DNA of 64,000 nt from Heterotrichella gracilis (taxonomy: Eukaryota > Sar > Xanthophyceae > Tribonematales > Xanthonemataceae): positions 248,001 to 312,000 of the forward strand of contig JAULBX010000003.1 in NCBI GenBank assembly GCA_032358255.1, in the 5' to 3' direction. The notes below the pieces were generated by a model. That model made no database searches. It was not told the DNA's origin and worked only from the letters and a program-made list of their open reading frames with translations. The position numbers and the translations under genes are program-made. This document shows, one piece after another, positions 1 to 12,338 of this stretch. Each line of letters opens with the position of its first letter. The first letter of the stretch is position 1.

Positions 1-1274
1 CGCCCAATCATCCGCCCGGTCTTCGCCACGTTGAAAAGCCACAAGCTAACCATCGGGTGCAGTCAAGTCCTGGCTACTAGCTTTGCCTTTACGACCAAAA
101 CAGGGTCGACAGATGTCAGCCCAGGGGGTTGCAAGTGGTTTGACAAACCTCGGATACATGTGGCATCGCCACTTTGGCATTCTGCCAGGCATGCATGACT
201 ATTGGGTTGGGAAATGGTCCCGTGCTGCTGAATCACTGCCGGCAGGAAGTGCGCAGGTCGGCGCGAATACAATACAACTGAATCCCACCGCACATAACAT
301 CCTCCTCTCACCTCGCAACTTTAGGCCTTAACGCTCTTAGTCGAAAGGGCGCACGGATCTGGACTAGGAGTGGGCTGCGGTGCCCTATACTGCAACAGGC
401 TCTGTGGGCGACTAGCAATCCACTGGTCAAGGTTGGCTACAAAACAGGGAGTGTGCATCAACGCCCCATCTCGGTATCGCGCGAAGAATTGTATCACCAA
501 CCCGCTGATGGGTGTCCACGCGTAACCCCACTGTCCCAACGCACCCCCACAATCAATAACTCTGAAGGGTGCCAACTGCTGTTTAAATCACAGCTAAAAG
601 AGCAACTCTATTGCAAAACAAAACAGATGCGCTGACTGCGGCGGCCTTAAAGGTCGTTTTTTTGCTAGCCCGCTGTGAGGTTCCAGCTACGCCAGAGCGC
701 TCAATAACGCTTCGAGCGCGGGACCCACCCCCTGCAAATGCAACCAGATGCATGCACCAGGCAGGGGGTCAGGCCTGGTTTAGGGGAGATACCGTAAACT
801 GCCCTTTGTCATATTCAGTAAATGTTGATTAGTAACCCAAATGCCACTGTAATAGAATTAGGTACCAACAAGGGTGCCGTTTGCCTAGCTGGTACAAGAG
901 CAACGTCATTCTGCTGTCGCACAGTGACGCACTGTTCGCTTCACTCCACGAAGACCAAGGTATATGCATGCATACCAGAAGCAGGTCTGTTTGCAACCCC
1001 AGCAGGTGCAACGGGTGGCACGTGGTTTTGGACGAGGTAGCTCGTCAGTAGTGCTAGCCACTTTTCATTGTGGGCAGACAACACCCAGTACAAACGCATG
1101 CATGTTCATAAGAAGGCGGAAAATAGGTTGCTGCTACATATTGGCCGTTACCCAAACCGCTATGCTTGCAGCGTGTAGTCCTCCCTTGCAGTTCGTGTAC
1201 ACTGGGTGACTGGTTTGTCACATGCATGCATGCATGCTTTTACTACTGTTGGCTTGAGAGGGTGATTCACCAGC
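1..1274. other. Left flank and upstream region of the hydroxylase gene
   Basis: No gene is firmly supported here. On the minus strand positions 321-575 and 63-311 stay open with protein-like composition and could be exons of a gene continuing to the left, but I recognise no family and see no convincing splice chain. The stretch has none of the TTTAGGG motifs that mark introns elsewhere in the window. A run of GCATGC palindromes lies at about 1221-1237, just upstream of the plus-strand start at 1275, in the likely promoter or 5' UTR. Confidence 0.4.
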
Positions 1275-4200
1275 ATGTCTACGCGCTTCGAGCTGGGATA
1301 CAGAGGCAGGAGCGGCAAGAACGCCCCACTCTCCACCGCATTCGACCTCGACGACTCTGGCAAACAAAAGCCCACCAAGAAAAGGCGGTTGCTGCGGCTG
1401 TGCAGCGTCCTGATCACCATCGTGGCACTGTCTTTTGCTGCGCTTTCGTTCTTACCTCAACGATCTAGTGACCCACCAATAGCTAGGCAACAACAGAAAG
1501 GGAGCCAAGCGGAGCGGCTGCTTTTATCCACACACAACCGGCTGCTGTGGTACTACTACAAAACAGGGCAGACTCAAGTCATCCACCATGGCCAGGTAAG
1601 TGGTTCACCACCCACCACCCACCCACCCACCACCTTGCACACACCCACCTTCATCGTCCCACACCCAAAGCATGTAAATCCACCATCCACTTGTCTTGCG
1701 GACCTGATCGTGCAACCTTGCACCTCTGGCAGGGGTTTTACCGTGGGTATTGCTCGGTTGGCACCAGTACCATCTTGGATGGCCTCCCGCCCCCCACCCA
1801 CAACCCACCCACCATCCATCACCTACCACCCACCATCCACTCAGCTTTCCCACTTGCCATGGCAGGGGGTGTATTATGGGGTCTTCCCAGGGGAGGAGGC
1901 GGATGACTCTGGTGCCACCAGCACCATCTGGGTGGTCTCCCGCCCACACAACTGGCAGCCCACAACCACCCAGGAGTGGCTCCTGCACCTAGACCTAGAA
2001 ACAGGTGGGTGGCGCAGACCCTACACAAGGGTTTTGTCGCCGCATAAACCCTACACAATTCTTTGCACCACAGAACCTAGCTGCACGAGGGCTTCGCACT
2101 ACAAAAATCCTACAAAAGGGATTGCAACACGCAGGAGTGTAAACCCTGCACAGGTCTCAAGGTACTCCCTAATGCATGCAGGCAAGGAGCTAGGACGCAA
2201 GCCCATCCCATCGCGCTTCACCCACGATGCGGTACGTGGCCAAACCCTAAATGTAAACCCTAAACGTGCGATTGGGGTCTCACCTGTGCAGACCTGCCCC
2301 ATGTCGCATTGCCGCACTGTCCACAAAACCCATGGTGCGCCATTTGCCAAGCATTTGACCCCAGAAAAAACACCAAGAACCCAAAGTCCCCAAAGCCCTT
2401 GAAACGCTGCCCTTAAACCCTGCAGGTGAGGCGTGGCAAGCGGGTGTACGTGGCGAGCACCGAGGAGGGGGAAATCCTGGAGCTGGCCTTCCCCTCCATG
2501 CTCCGCATAAAACCCCACCCCCTGTTCACCCGCAAGCAGCACGTGAACACCCTGGCGCCGCTGGAGGAAGGGGCGCTGTGGGCGGTGCTGCACAACTTTG
2601 GGAATGTAAGGCGTTTGTGGGGGGGGGGGGGTTGCAGGGGTGTGTATGTGTGTATATGTGGGTGGGGGTGGGGGTGTGCACTTCCCAGTCATGAAGTCAT
2701 GTTGCATCATGATGTATAATTCGGATAAAATTTCACGGGCTGTTAACCCACAAGCAGCATGTATCCATTCTGGCGCGGCTGGAGCAGGGGCCACTGTGGG
2801 CAATGCTGCACAAGTTTGAAAACGCCACGTTTTTTTGGGTTGAACTGCAGTACTTGTCAGACACTCCAGACACTCAAAGCGACAACAGTAGACTGCACAG
2901 CCCAGGGGTGGTGTGTGCACTGCTGGACGCGCACATGGATGAAGACATGTTGCTTTCCGTTGCATGATCCGTGTCAAGCTCCACTGGATAGCACCTGACA
3001 AGCTGCACTTGAAAGCTTATATATTATCATTCATTCAATCAAGTAAAATAAGCACTTCACCACCCTCACAATTTTGCAGAGCGAGCTCGTCAAGGTGGAT
3101 CTGGGGACCGACCGCGTGGTGGCTCGCATCCCTGGAATTGGCCAAAAGGCACATGGCCTGGTGGAGTGGGGGGGCTCCTTCCTCACCCTCAATTCGGATG
3201 GCAACGCGCTGATACTGGTGCACCCACGGGGGCAGAGGGTGGAGACGCTGTACAAGGTGGGGTTTTGCCAGGGTTTTGGTTAGGGTTGCGGTAGGGTGCG
3301 GTGTGGAGGCCGGAGGGCGGAGGCGCTGGACAAGTCGGGTGCTTAGGGTTTGGGCTGGGTTTTAAGCTTTTGTTAGCATTTGGTCCCCCAGCCATTGCCC
3401 CAATTGCAGCGCAAATACACACACCACGCCTGACCCCTCGCAACCCCTCCCAAAACCCTAGCCTCCATCCTCCCTGAAACCCTAGCCCCCACCCACCCTA
3501 AAACCCTGCCACCCCCCCCCAAAACCCTCCCCATGCTTCCTACCAGGTGGCCACGGAGGGCCATTCCTTCCTCAAGGGCCTGGCGGTGGTGGACGATGTG
3601 GCGTATTTCGGGGTGTCGCCATTTAAGCCTCGTGACTCGCGCCACGACCCCACATACAACAGCCACCTTGCTGCGTATGACCTCAGGCGGGGCAGGCTGA
3701 TGTGGACGCGCGAGGTGGGGGTGGGGTGGGGTGGGGTGGGGTGGGGTGGGGTGGATGGATGTGGGAGTAATTGTTGATGGGCCACGTGGGTAGAATGCAG
3801 GGCTGATCTGCTGATCATTTGGGGATCACATGTTTGGGACGGTAACCGAGCCTGGAGGATTAGCACACTAATTTTGTCGCGGAACCTGGAGGACTAGCAC
3901 ACTAGTTTTGTCGCAGAACCATTCAGTGGAAACAAGAGAGTATCCAATGCACTTTGAGAACATCCTGATCACCTGAGGCCCTGGTTGGTAGGAGCCCTGG
4001 TGGGATAAGGTGCTGCAGCTGCTGGTATCCAGGGCCTGCTGAATTATGGTGCCTGCCCAAACACCACATTCCGCACATTTTGCCGACATTTCATCCCCCG
4101 GCAGGTACCCACCCAGGGCCTGCTGAATGTGGTGTCTGCCCCCCACCTGGGTGTGGCCTCCACCTACCGCGCCATGCACACATACACCTACGGGTCACAA

Positions 4201-7200
4201 GGGGGGGCGGCGGAGGAGGAGGGCGCGGTGGAAGCTGCAGTGCTGCAGGTGCGGGAAGAAGGGGGGAGGGGTTGAGGGTTTAGCATCGATTCCTGTGGGT
4301 CACAATGGGAGTCGGGGGGGGAGGTGAAAGGCGAAAGGTAACTACAGATCAAGGGAGGGAGTGGCTGAAGTTTGGATTCGGAATTACTGTGCATTGAGGG
4401 GGGTGATGGCGTAGGCTTCTCAGGGTTGTGGTGTACGATACGTTGGCGGGTCAATGACCAGTGGCCCTAAACCCTCAAACGCTGGCAATGCTGCAATGCT
4501 GCTTCAGCAAAAGATGCAAGTTGGCCAACAACGCTCTCTTCTGCAAGTCACCGACATCCTCCTCTACATCCCTTTCACCCACAGGCGCAGCCCCCTCCTC
4601 CCCTGTCCTCCTCCGCCACCTCCCCCCTTGGCGAGGAGGCGCGAGACGCCCTGGAGTGGCACCTGGAGTTGCCCGGAAGCTATTGTTTGAATTTGAATGA
4701 GAACCTGCGCGAGTGCCAGAGGGACCTTCACTGCGAGCTGGACGCCGGCTCGGATTTGGTCACCTGCATCAAATGCCGCGCATTTCCTTGCAGGCCCCCG
4801 GGGCACATGAAAGGGAGGGATATTAATTTGGAGGGGGAGGACAAGGGAGCAGGTGGGCGTTGTTTGAGCAATCCCCAACCCAACCCATGTTTGGGGTATT
4901 GGGAGTTTTTGGGGTGTTGGGGAGTTTTCGCGCGTCTTTGTGCATGTAGGGCGCGTGTCGCCCTTGCATGCCCCCCCATATTGGTTACCAGCCCGGGCGG
5001 GAGGTGCACATGGTTCATTATAAGTCCTTCAGGCCTGATCATTGGTCTATTTATTGTTTTGTTGTTTTATTTCCTCCCCTCTCAAGGGCCCGCACACCAA
5101 CTGCAACCCTAGCACCAACTGCAAAACCCTAACACCATATCCAATCCCCTGACAGGGTCCAAGCGCCACCACACCCACCAGCAGGAGGGTGAATCAAACT
5201 TAGAACAGCTGCAAGGGGAGGAATCGAACAGGGGCCAGCGGCATGGGGGGGAATCAAACAGGGGGGGCAAGCGGCAGGGAGCCCGCCGGCGGCAGCGGCG
5301 AGAGGTGCGCGAAATGGTGGATCTTTCCCGGGTGCCCCCCCAAATAAATGGGGCCTGGGCATCTGGGCTCCCCCGGCTGAATGTGACCGCCAAGAGGATT
5401 AGGCCCTCCAGCGCAGGGGTGCGCCTGGATTTGAAGCAATTGGACGTCAGCGTGTTCAAGGTGGGTGTTGGTTTAGGGTTTGATGTTAAGGGTTTGACCC
5501 TGAACTCATAGTATAAGGGTTGCAGGCAGGGACAGGCTTAGTGTACTTTATTTTCACACTATGCTGGTGTAATCTTGGCGAATAACCAGGGATTGGATGC
5601 GGGCAGCTGTCCTATCGCACAGTAGAATCATGAGCAGCACGGGGGTTATATAATAACTTGTGCCCCAGCCAACACTACGTTGCCCTTTTGGCCTTGAATG
5701 GAAAGGCCTGCCAGGCGAGGTTTGTTGACGAGTGTCAATTGCTCCATTTCAGCCTTGGGGCATTGTTATAAGGGTAACAACTGGTAGAGGGAGATTCAGG
5801 GTGCATTGCAGATCAGAATGGCAGTATCAACAATGCAGGTGAAAGGAACAATGCCCATCATTACTGTCATTTGACCTTTCCATTGGTGGTATGCAGCCTT
5901 CCTCCCCTTCTGTCTTCCACCAACCCTCCCTTTTCCCCCTTGACACAGAGGGAGCTCCTTTCCCAGCCGGAGTCCTTCTGGCAGCCCGCCAGCCAGGCCA
6001 AAACCAATGCGGTGATCGAGGGGCGCAAGGGGAACATGGAGCAATTCAAACCGGGGGTGGACGCCGTGTACCTCATGTTTTCGGACCAGTCGGGCGAAAA
6101 CGTGTACCGCTTCCCCTGGGCGGATACCCTAGGGCAATGGGTGGAGCCGCTGCTGGACCAGGTAGGGTTTTGGGGAGACCCTGGGGAAGGGTTTTGGGGG
6201 ACTTTGGGTATGAGGTATTGGAGAACCCTTGGGGAAGAGTTTTGGGGAGGGTTGGGATCCCCGCAGCACGCTCGCTTCTGGCAAGCGCAATCTAATAATC
6301 GTCCGTGCCACAAACCCTATCACAGCCCAATGCAAACCCTAAAGCACATCCTCTTACAACGCAACACGACCCCCTGGCTCCCTGCAGCTGCTAGGATTTG
6401 ATCAGATTATCATCGTATTGTCTGACACAACCCTAACACAAACCCTTCCCTCCCGCAGTTGCTAGGGTCCGACAAGGGTAACGTGGTGCGGCTCCAGCTT
6501 GCGCGCATGCTGCCAGGAGTGCGTATCAAGATGCACCAAGACCACGGGGGCTACGCACGCTTTGGGCACCGCATACACCTGCCCATTGCTGCGCACCCAC
6601 AGGTGGCCTTCAGGTGGGGGGTGGGGGGTGCTGTAAGGAGGGGTGTGGGAATGCGCGATGGGAGGATGCAGGCAATGGAACTGTGCTGCATTGCTGCATT
6701 GCAATTGTAATTGTAATTGTAGCTGAAGTTTAACTTGTAGCTTGGGTAATTGTAACTGTTTATATGGTAATTGTGGATGTGAATGAATGGGAGGATGTGG
6801 GCAGTGCAATTGTGCTGTAAGTGCAGCTGTAACTGTAGTTGTCATTGTAAGCGCAGTTGTACGTGCTGTGTATTTCTTACTGTAACAGCTGACCGTCACC
6901 CCATCTCCCTACCAGGGTGTGCCCTGGTGCGGCCCAGAGGCGGAAAGGCAGCGGGCAGCACAGGCGGAGAGGGGGGAGGAAACGACGGGGCGGCGGCGGC
7001 GGCGGCGGCCGTGGTGGTGGCGGTGGTGGCGGTGGTGGCGGTGGTGGTGATGGTGATGCACATCGGCGGCTGCTTGGAGATGCGCAGGGTGGTGCTCAGC
7101 AGTACTCCTTCAACACCTCGGTAGGCTTTGGCTAGGGTTTTCTGAGCTTCCGTCAGCCGCAATTCTGCTAATGCACCTTGGTCCCCATTGCTGAAGGAAC

Positions 7201-7546
7201 GTTTCCCTCGTAATCCAATAACATTCCCCTGCTGCTCCCGCCTCAACCCTCGAATTCCCTTTCCTACCCCCAAAGTCCAAGAAACACCCCTATTGTCTCT
7301 CTCATTAAGCTCACCAACCCTGCACCTCTGCAGGCCTGCGTCCCCATCCCCATCTCCGAGGGCGCCGCCTTTGAGCTGAACAACGTGCTGCTGCACAGCG
7401 TGGACAACGCCTCGCCCGCGCCCCGCATCCACCTCATCATAGACGTGTTTGAGCAGCCAAAGCGGGCCCGCAGGCTGCGCCCGGGGGCCGCGTGCGGGTA
7501 CGAATCCGGAGTCATCTCCTGCCCCCAGACCGCGCTGCTGACATAG
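1275..7546 (+). CDS. Type II membrane protein with C-terminal aspartyl/asparaginyl beta-hydroxylase domain
   Basis: A 13-exon model is phase-consistent throughout and gives about 845 aa: 1275-1595, 1866-2004, 2182-2231, 2426-2605, 3080-3256, 3547-3714, 4105-4248, 4585-4852, 5156-5460, 5949-6161, 6459-6613, 6916-7120, 7334-7546. A basic cytosolic N-terminus (KKRRLL) precedes one membrane segment at about residues 40-60, so the rest should be lumenal. Residues 65-450 alternate strand-like blocks that could form a beta-propeller; this is inference. A Cys-rich patch follows (CELDAGS...CIKCRAFPC). The C-terminus carries Asp_Arg_Hydrox signatures: MLPGVRIKMHQDHGGY with HRIHLPI near 676-698, and LNNVLLHSVDN with RIHLIIDV near 790-812. 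These supply the candidate iron-binding histidines of the 2-oxoglutarate-dependent ASPH family. Exon 12 encodes a poly-Gly tract. By homology it would hydroxylate Asp/Asn in secretory-pathway proteins; the substrate is unknown. Confidence 0.82.
1600..1850 (+). repeat. CCACC-rich low-complexity intron
   Basis: Intron 1 of the hydroxylase gene contains repeated CCACCCACCCACC blocks. It also holds a diverged copy of the exon 2 start (CAGGGGTTTTACCGTGGGTA at about 1732, compared with CAGGGGGTGTATTATGGGGT at the true acceptor). Confidence 0.8.
2745..2830 (+). repeat. Intronic copy of hydroxylase exon 4 3' part
   Basis: CAAGCAGCATGTATCCATTC through CTGCACAAGTTTGAAAACG (2752-2824) repeats the exon 4 stretch at about 2533-2604 (CAAGCAGCACGTGAACACCC through CTGCACAACTTTGGGAATG). 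Confidence 0.85.
3713..3756 (+). repeat. GGGGT tandem run
   Basis: About eight GGGGT/GGGGTG units start at the exon 6 donor of the hydroxylase gene. The transcript strand is G-rich with potential to form a G-quadruplex. Confidence 0.9.
4005..4062 (+). repeat. Intronic copy of hydroxylase exon 7 5' edge
   Basis: GGTATCCAGGGCCTGCTGAA and TGGTGCCTGCCCAAACACC at 4024-4062 repeat the true exon 7 start at 4104 (GGTACCCACCCAGGGCCTGC, TGGTGTCTGCCCCCCACC). Confidence 0.85.
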
Positions 7547-8100
7547 CACAGCGGGTCCGCCTAGCCCAAGAGTTATGACTTCTCTAGGGGTAGGGTCCAG
7601 GGTGTGGGCTTGGCGTGGCCTTGGCGACGCAGGAGCGCGTGGAGTGCGTGGTTTGGGAGGAGCGCAGGCAGGCGCGCAGGCTGCGCTTGCGGGGGGCGCA
7701 TGTGGGTGCGAATCGGCGGCAATGTCCTGCCCCCTGGCTGGCTGGGGTTCCGCTAGGTTGCAGTGCCTGGGTTCAGGCAGGGGAGGGTAATGGGCATGGG
7801 GTAATGCAAGCGCTGGGTCCATACGGTATGCTGGGGGGTTACAGTACTACTGGAGTGACAGGGGATGTGCTGGGAGCGGTGGGCAGGTTTTGGCTGGAGG
7901 CTTCGTGTGGGTGCGAATCGGACGTCGTCTCCTGCTGCCAGGCGACGTTCCTGGCGCTGTGCTCGGGGCTTCTGCTCAAGGCGCAGACTTTAGAGTGTAG
8001 GGTTTAGGGCTTTTGGTTTTGTAGCGCCTGTGGTAGGTGCCTTGTGTGAGCTTTCTGGCTTGCGCTTGTGTAATCTCTGCGTTGCTCGTTCCTCATCCTG
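7547..8100 (+). repeat. Degenerate tandem copies of the hydroxylase 3' end
   Basis: The last coding stretch of the hydroxylase gene (about 7465-7535, the GCAGGCTGCGC block followed by GTGCGGGTACGAATCC) reappears in diverged form at about 7672-7735 and again at about 7893-7945, both outside the CDS. They look like partial tandem duplications of the terminal exon, in the same orientation. A TGTAA motif, the usual chlorophyte poly(A) signal, lies at 8069-8073 and could end the transcript after these copies. Confidence 0.65.
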
Positions 8101-9032
8101 TGATATTAGTTGGTAGGGATTGTGCCCAGGGATACGCGAAATCCCATTATGGGTATGATACCCGCGTGGCAGTCGCTGCCAATGAGCCCTTTTACCTCCC
8201 GTGAACCAAACTGACCAGTCAGTGTTTATTATTTATTTTTCACCGAATCAGCCTGACCAAATGAACTCTTGTCAAGCCTGGCGCCAGCTTACACCGAATG
8301 ATCACAGTCGGTAAAGTTTACCATGTGTAAATTTCAGTCTGCCTGGATGCATTCCAGGAATTCAATAAGCACTGTATAATAGGGGGTGCCTCCTAGTGCC
8401 CACCCACCATCATTGCCCGGCAGTAGCCTGGCCCATTGGCTTGGCGTTGTCCCCAGGCATGGTGCACAATAATGGTTGGATAGGTGACACACTGTGGAAC
8501 TGACCAGTCTCAGGAATCCGACTGCCAGTGGTCTTTTTTTCTTACAATTTGTTCGTTCTTGAAAACGTCAAAATAAATGTTTACAGCATTCCTGCGGTCC
8601 AGGAGAAAGCAATGGCGCAGTCAACAACAATAGGGAGCGAGCAACACAATAATGAATTGCATGAAGACTTAGAGCGCATGGGAGCGTTCTCAGAAGGGGA
8701 CAGCGTCATGTGACGCCAGAAAAATGGCGGTGCTGGTGCCTTCAATAATTGTATACACCCTGACAATCAATTGTCTTCATTGAGAAGGTTAAAAATAAGG
8801 GTACAGATGTAGGGTACAAAGTAGGGCTGCTGCTGAATCCAGGACCAACCCATGCAGCAGGGTCAAGGTGTTAAGCCAGCCACCACGAGCCACCCATGCA
8901 AGCACTTCTGTGGTAGCTAGGAATAGGAAAAGGGATGCCTGCTGGCAGTGAGCGCCATGCAGCAGGCACTGGGCGCAGCGCGTAGAATCAAGTGCTGTAC
9001 CCTAGCCCTGGCACCAAACCCTTGCTTAGGGT
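8101..9032. other. Intergenic space between convergent genes
   Basis: This is the space between the 3' ends of the plus-strand hydroxylase gene and the minus-strand LHCA gene. A 61-codon open frame at 8528-8713 has no supporting context and is not called. A minus-strand TGTAA (TTACA at about 8580) is a possible LHCA poly(A) signal. I see no RNA gene or mobile element. Confidence 0.4.
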
Positions 9033-11261
9033 TTAGTGCTGGCCGGGCCACAGGCAGATGAGTGGCACGATCACGCCATCCACATCCACCGAGGAGGGGA
9101 TCTTGCAGGTGCCGATGTTGGTCACGATGTTTGAGGCAAAGGGGTTGGACAGGTGCTCGCCCAGGGAGGCCAGGGGGCCCTTGCCGGTGGTCTGGGCCTG
9201 CGTGGGGGGGGGATGGGGGATGGTCACGAAGGGGATGGGGTAGGGAGCGGGGAGTACATGTAGGTGGCCCCGAGTGCATTGTATGTGTTTTGCATTTTGT
9301 TTGGCGTAAACTGATAAACTCGAGCTTAGTGTGGATGGGAGACATGTAAAGCTGCCATCCACCGTGACAAGCGTCCCTATGTGATTTTGCCTGACAGCAT
9401 CAAAGATTAAATAAACAAGCACATAACTGCGCCCCTCATTTCTTGTAGTCAAGAACGGCTGCGCGGATTCCGGTTTATGACCATAGTAGGAACCTAGGGG
9501 TTAGGGTTTGGGTGCTAGGGTTCAGGGTTCCCCGCACCTGCAGCACGAAGCCCATGAATGCGATCATGGCCAGGCGCCCGTTCTTGAGCTCCTTGGTTTG
9601 CAGCTCCTTGAAGTTGCCCTTGGAGAATCCCAGGGGGTCAAACACGCCCCCGGGGTAGCCCTGCACCTCGTTGGGCACCTTGTTGCCCTTGAACAAGGGG
9701 TCCTGGGGAAGGGGAAGGTGAGGGTGTTAGGGTTTGGAGGTTTAGGGTTTTGAGGGTGGGGTCACGGGGAGAGAATGGGGGTGAGGTTTGAAGGGGTGGT
9801 AAAGGAGGGGGGGTGCACTTTGGGCGTTGCTACCAGGCACTACGCACGCGCCGGCGTTGGTACGGCAAGGGTCAACTGACTTTAAACCCCAAACCCTAAC
9901 GCAGGGTTGGGGAACCCTGCCAGGTGGCACTGTGCTGACAAAATAGTCCCACTGCCTTGTACCGGGCCCACTAGCTGTCACCTGCTGCCCCAATCACAGC
10001 CCACCCACTTCCCTAATGGACTGAGGACACAAGAAACAAACCCTAACCCTACTCAATTACCCTACATTCCTTCCCCACTGCCCCCACCCCCTCTCCTGGC
10101 ACCCCCCTGGTACCGCCCCACCCCTTGTCCTTCAGCAAATCCTTTAACCCTAAGTAAGGCCACCCTCCGGCAACGCACCTCGTCGACGGAGTGGTGCTTG
10201 CGGATGTCCTGGTAGCGGCGGACCTCGGCCCAGTGCATCATCAGAAACTCAGCGGCGGAGAGGCCGGGCAGGCCGATGGAGCCGCCGATGGTGGTGTTGG
10301 GCAGGTACTTGGGCAAGGCGGCCTCGTACCAGAAGATGTCGGGGCGGAGGATCTCCTGCACCAGGATCCCGGCCACGGCCAGCATGGCCCACCGCGCGTG
10401 CACGAGCTCGGCCTGGATGTTCCTGCGGGCGGCGGGGGAGGGGAGGGGTTGGTGGGACACGCGTTTCGCTCGTGCTGCGTGTGCCCGAAGGGTGGTGGGG
10501 GTTGCGTTAGTTTTGGCCCAAAGTGTTAGTAAACTAGGCTGGGGACGGGTGAGGGATTGCGGCATTGGGGCGAAAGCTTGGTGGTCTATTGCGTTGAGCA
10601 TTGGTGCCGAAGCCAGGTGCTCGAGTTGGTTTTGCAGGATGGATACGTTTTCGTTGCTCTTTATCCGAATGTGGGCTGGCACACGACTGGTCGACCAAGA
10701 TATCACCTTGACCATATCCACACCACATGGCACCACGGATACACCTCTACTCTTCCCCACACTCCCACAACCCTTGGTCCGATTTGTAGAAAAAGCTGCC
10801 ATGGCGAAAACAGCCACCTAAGCCAGTCGACTCGAGGGGCAATGCGGTTGACACGTCGCGCTGCAGGTGACATGAGTAACAAGGGCAACGAGGGTTTCCA
10901 TGCGGGGTTTGTAACGCACCACTTGAGGGTCTCTGGGTTGGCTCCCAGACCGAGGGGATCCCAGCCGTAGTCGGCGGGGAGGTCGCCATTGAGGTAGGAG
11001 GGTGCCTGCAACACACGCAACGCCTCGTCACCCACCACCCCACCACAAAACCAAGCACCCCATGGGCTAGCAACCGGGCTCGTCAATGCAGCAACAGCGT
11101 GGGGCACCCACCTCAACGCCTGGGGCCCACAGGGGGCGGGCGGCGGCCTTGACGACGAAGGATGAGCGAGCTGCGGCCGGTGTGGCGCGAGCGGCGCTGC
11201 TCACCCTGCCACCCACGAAGGTGGACTTGGCCAATACCGAGCTTCCCATTGCAGCAGCCAT
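9033..11261 (-). CDS. LHCA: Photosystem I light-harvesting chlorophyll a/b protein (LHCA family)
   Basis: Five phase-consistent exons encode about 269 aa: 11261-11112, 11005-10920, 10422-10179, 9702-9538 and 9197-9033. Exon 1 is a plastid transit peptide rich in Ala, Ser and Arg, ending in [19 protein letters not shown]. The mature part begins [19 protein letters not shown], typical of LHC proteins. Helix 1 carries [14 protein letters not shown] and helix 3 carries [12 protein letters not shown], the paired ExxH/NxR chlorophyll-binding motifs. [19 protein letters not shown] and FDPLGFSKG are hallmarks of LHCI rather than LHCII. It should bind pigments in the thylakoid antenna of photosystem I. 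I cannot assign a numbered paralogue from sequence alone. It ends in TAA, so TAA is a stop in this genome. Confidence 0.95.
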
Positions 11262-12238
11262 GGCGACGGTTGTGAGCTGGTGCTTCTACAACGACCGGCG
11301 CTGGGAGAGCAAGGTGGTAGTGTATGACAGACCCGTGTGGTGTGAGCAGGAAAGTGGGGCTCATGGGCGATGGGTGAAGGGATATAGGGCGTGCTTTTTG
11401 CTCAAGGTTGGTTTGGCGCCAAAACCGGGTGTGCATATCGCCCACTCCGGTGCCCGGTGGCTTGTCATGATTGGCTTGCAGCTCCCAACGAAATCTAGAT
11501 GGGGTGAAAAGGGAGTGGGGCCCAAGGGGGCCGCAACAAAGCTGGAGGAAACAGGGGACGGCTTGGAACCCTTCCTAAGGGTCAGCTGGTGGAACTGGTT
11601 AAAACCAAATTGAACCCTGAGCTCAGGGGCAACAGTGGTCACCCAAGGAAACTCCGGAGTACAACGCATGCAATGGTAATGTTAATCCCTGCCATGGGCG
11701 CCACCTGGTTCTCACTCCAACAACGGCACCAAGCCCCCCTAGTGGATTTGGGCAGACAGGGCAACCTTTCCAAATCCAAGCAATCCCCCACTCCAAACCC
11801 TAAACGTAAAACCCTTCTTAAAGCTATCACGAGTACACCCAACTGCAGACAACCTGCAGGCTCTGCCAACGCCTACACAAGTCACGGGGGGCGCAGCAGT
11901 TGGGGCACATAACGCAACTCGAGTTTTTTAGTATGAAATCAAGTTCTCTTCATGTACAAATTGCGCCAACTCTGGGAACAAAATACCAGTACTTGGAACA
12001 AGAGGCAAACAGCCAAAAAAAATGCCACTCAGGCAAGCCCCAAGAAATGCACCGTCAGATAACGCCACTGCATACGCAGCCGCGCAGATACCCACCAGCC
12101 CTGCAAATGGCAAAGGGCAGCCACCAGGTGAAGTGAAAACAAACTTCAATATTCTGTAGCTGTAAACTCTTGGAAAAGACATAACTGCCAAAGATTGCCA
12201 GCTTACACCCAGTGGCCAGCTTACGCCAGCCGCCAGCT
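11262..12238. other. LHCA upstream region and MFS1 downstream region
   Basis: Both neighbours lie on the minus strand, so this interval holds the LHCA promoter on its left side and the MFS1 3' flank on its right. The plus-strand frame 11086-11613 overlaps LHCA exon 1 and is a shadow. Scattered CCCTAAA motifs occur near 11795. I see no further gene. Confidence 0.4.
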
Positions 12239-12300
12239 CATGCCAGTTGCACTGTTGCACACACCACCTGGCGTGTACTGACAAAGACGACAGTTGCTAA
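12239..12300 (-). repeat. Partial downstream copy of the MFS1 terminal exon
   Basis: On the minus strand this stretch reads VFVSTRQVVCATVQLA-stop. The real end of the MFS1 terminal exon, about 100 bp upstream in transcription, ends VVVYAPVQLA-stop. It is a diverged tandem copy of the 3' coding edge including the stop codon. The paralogue MFS2 has the same kind of downstream copies. Confidence 0.65.
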
Positions 12301-12338
12301 ACACAACCCTACGAGGGTGCAGAAACAACCCAAAAACT

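Noticed and set aside
2099-3001. Minus-strand frame of 300 codons
   Set aside because: It overlaps plus-strand hydroxylase exons 3-4 and their introns, contains low-complexity intron translation and shows no domain.
6896-7822. Long minus-strand frame of 308 codons opposite the hydroxylase 3' exons
   Set aside because: It is a shadow of GC-rich coding sequence and poly-Gly codons. The plus-strand frame carries the hydroxylase motifs and consistent splice phases.
8528-8713. Small 61-codon plus-strand gene
   Set aside because: No recognisable motif, no splice context, and length expected by chance in spacer DNA.
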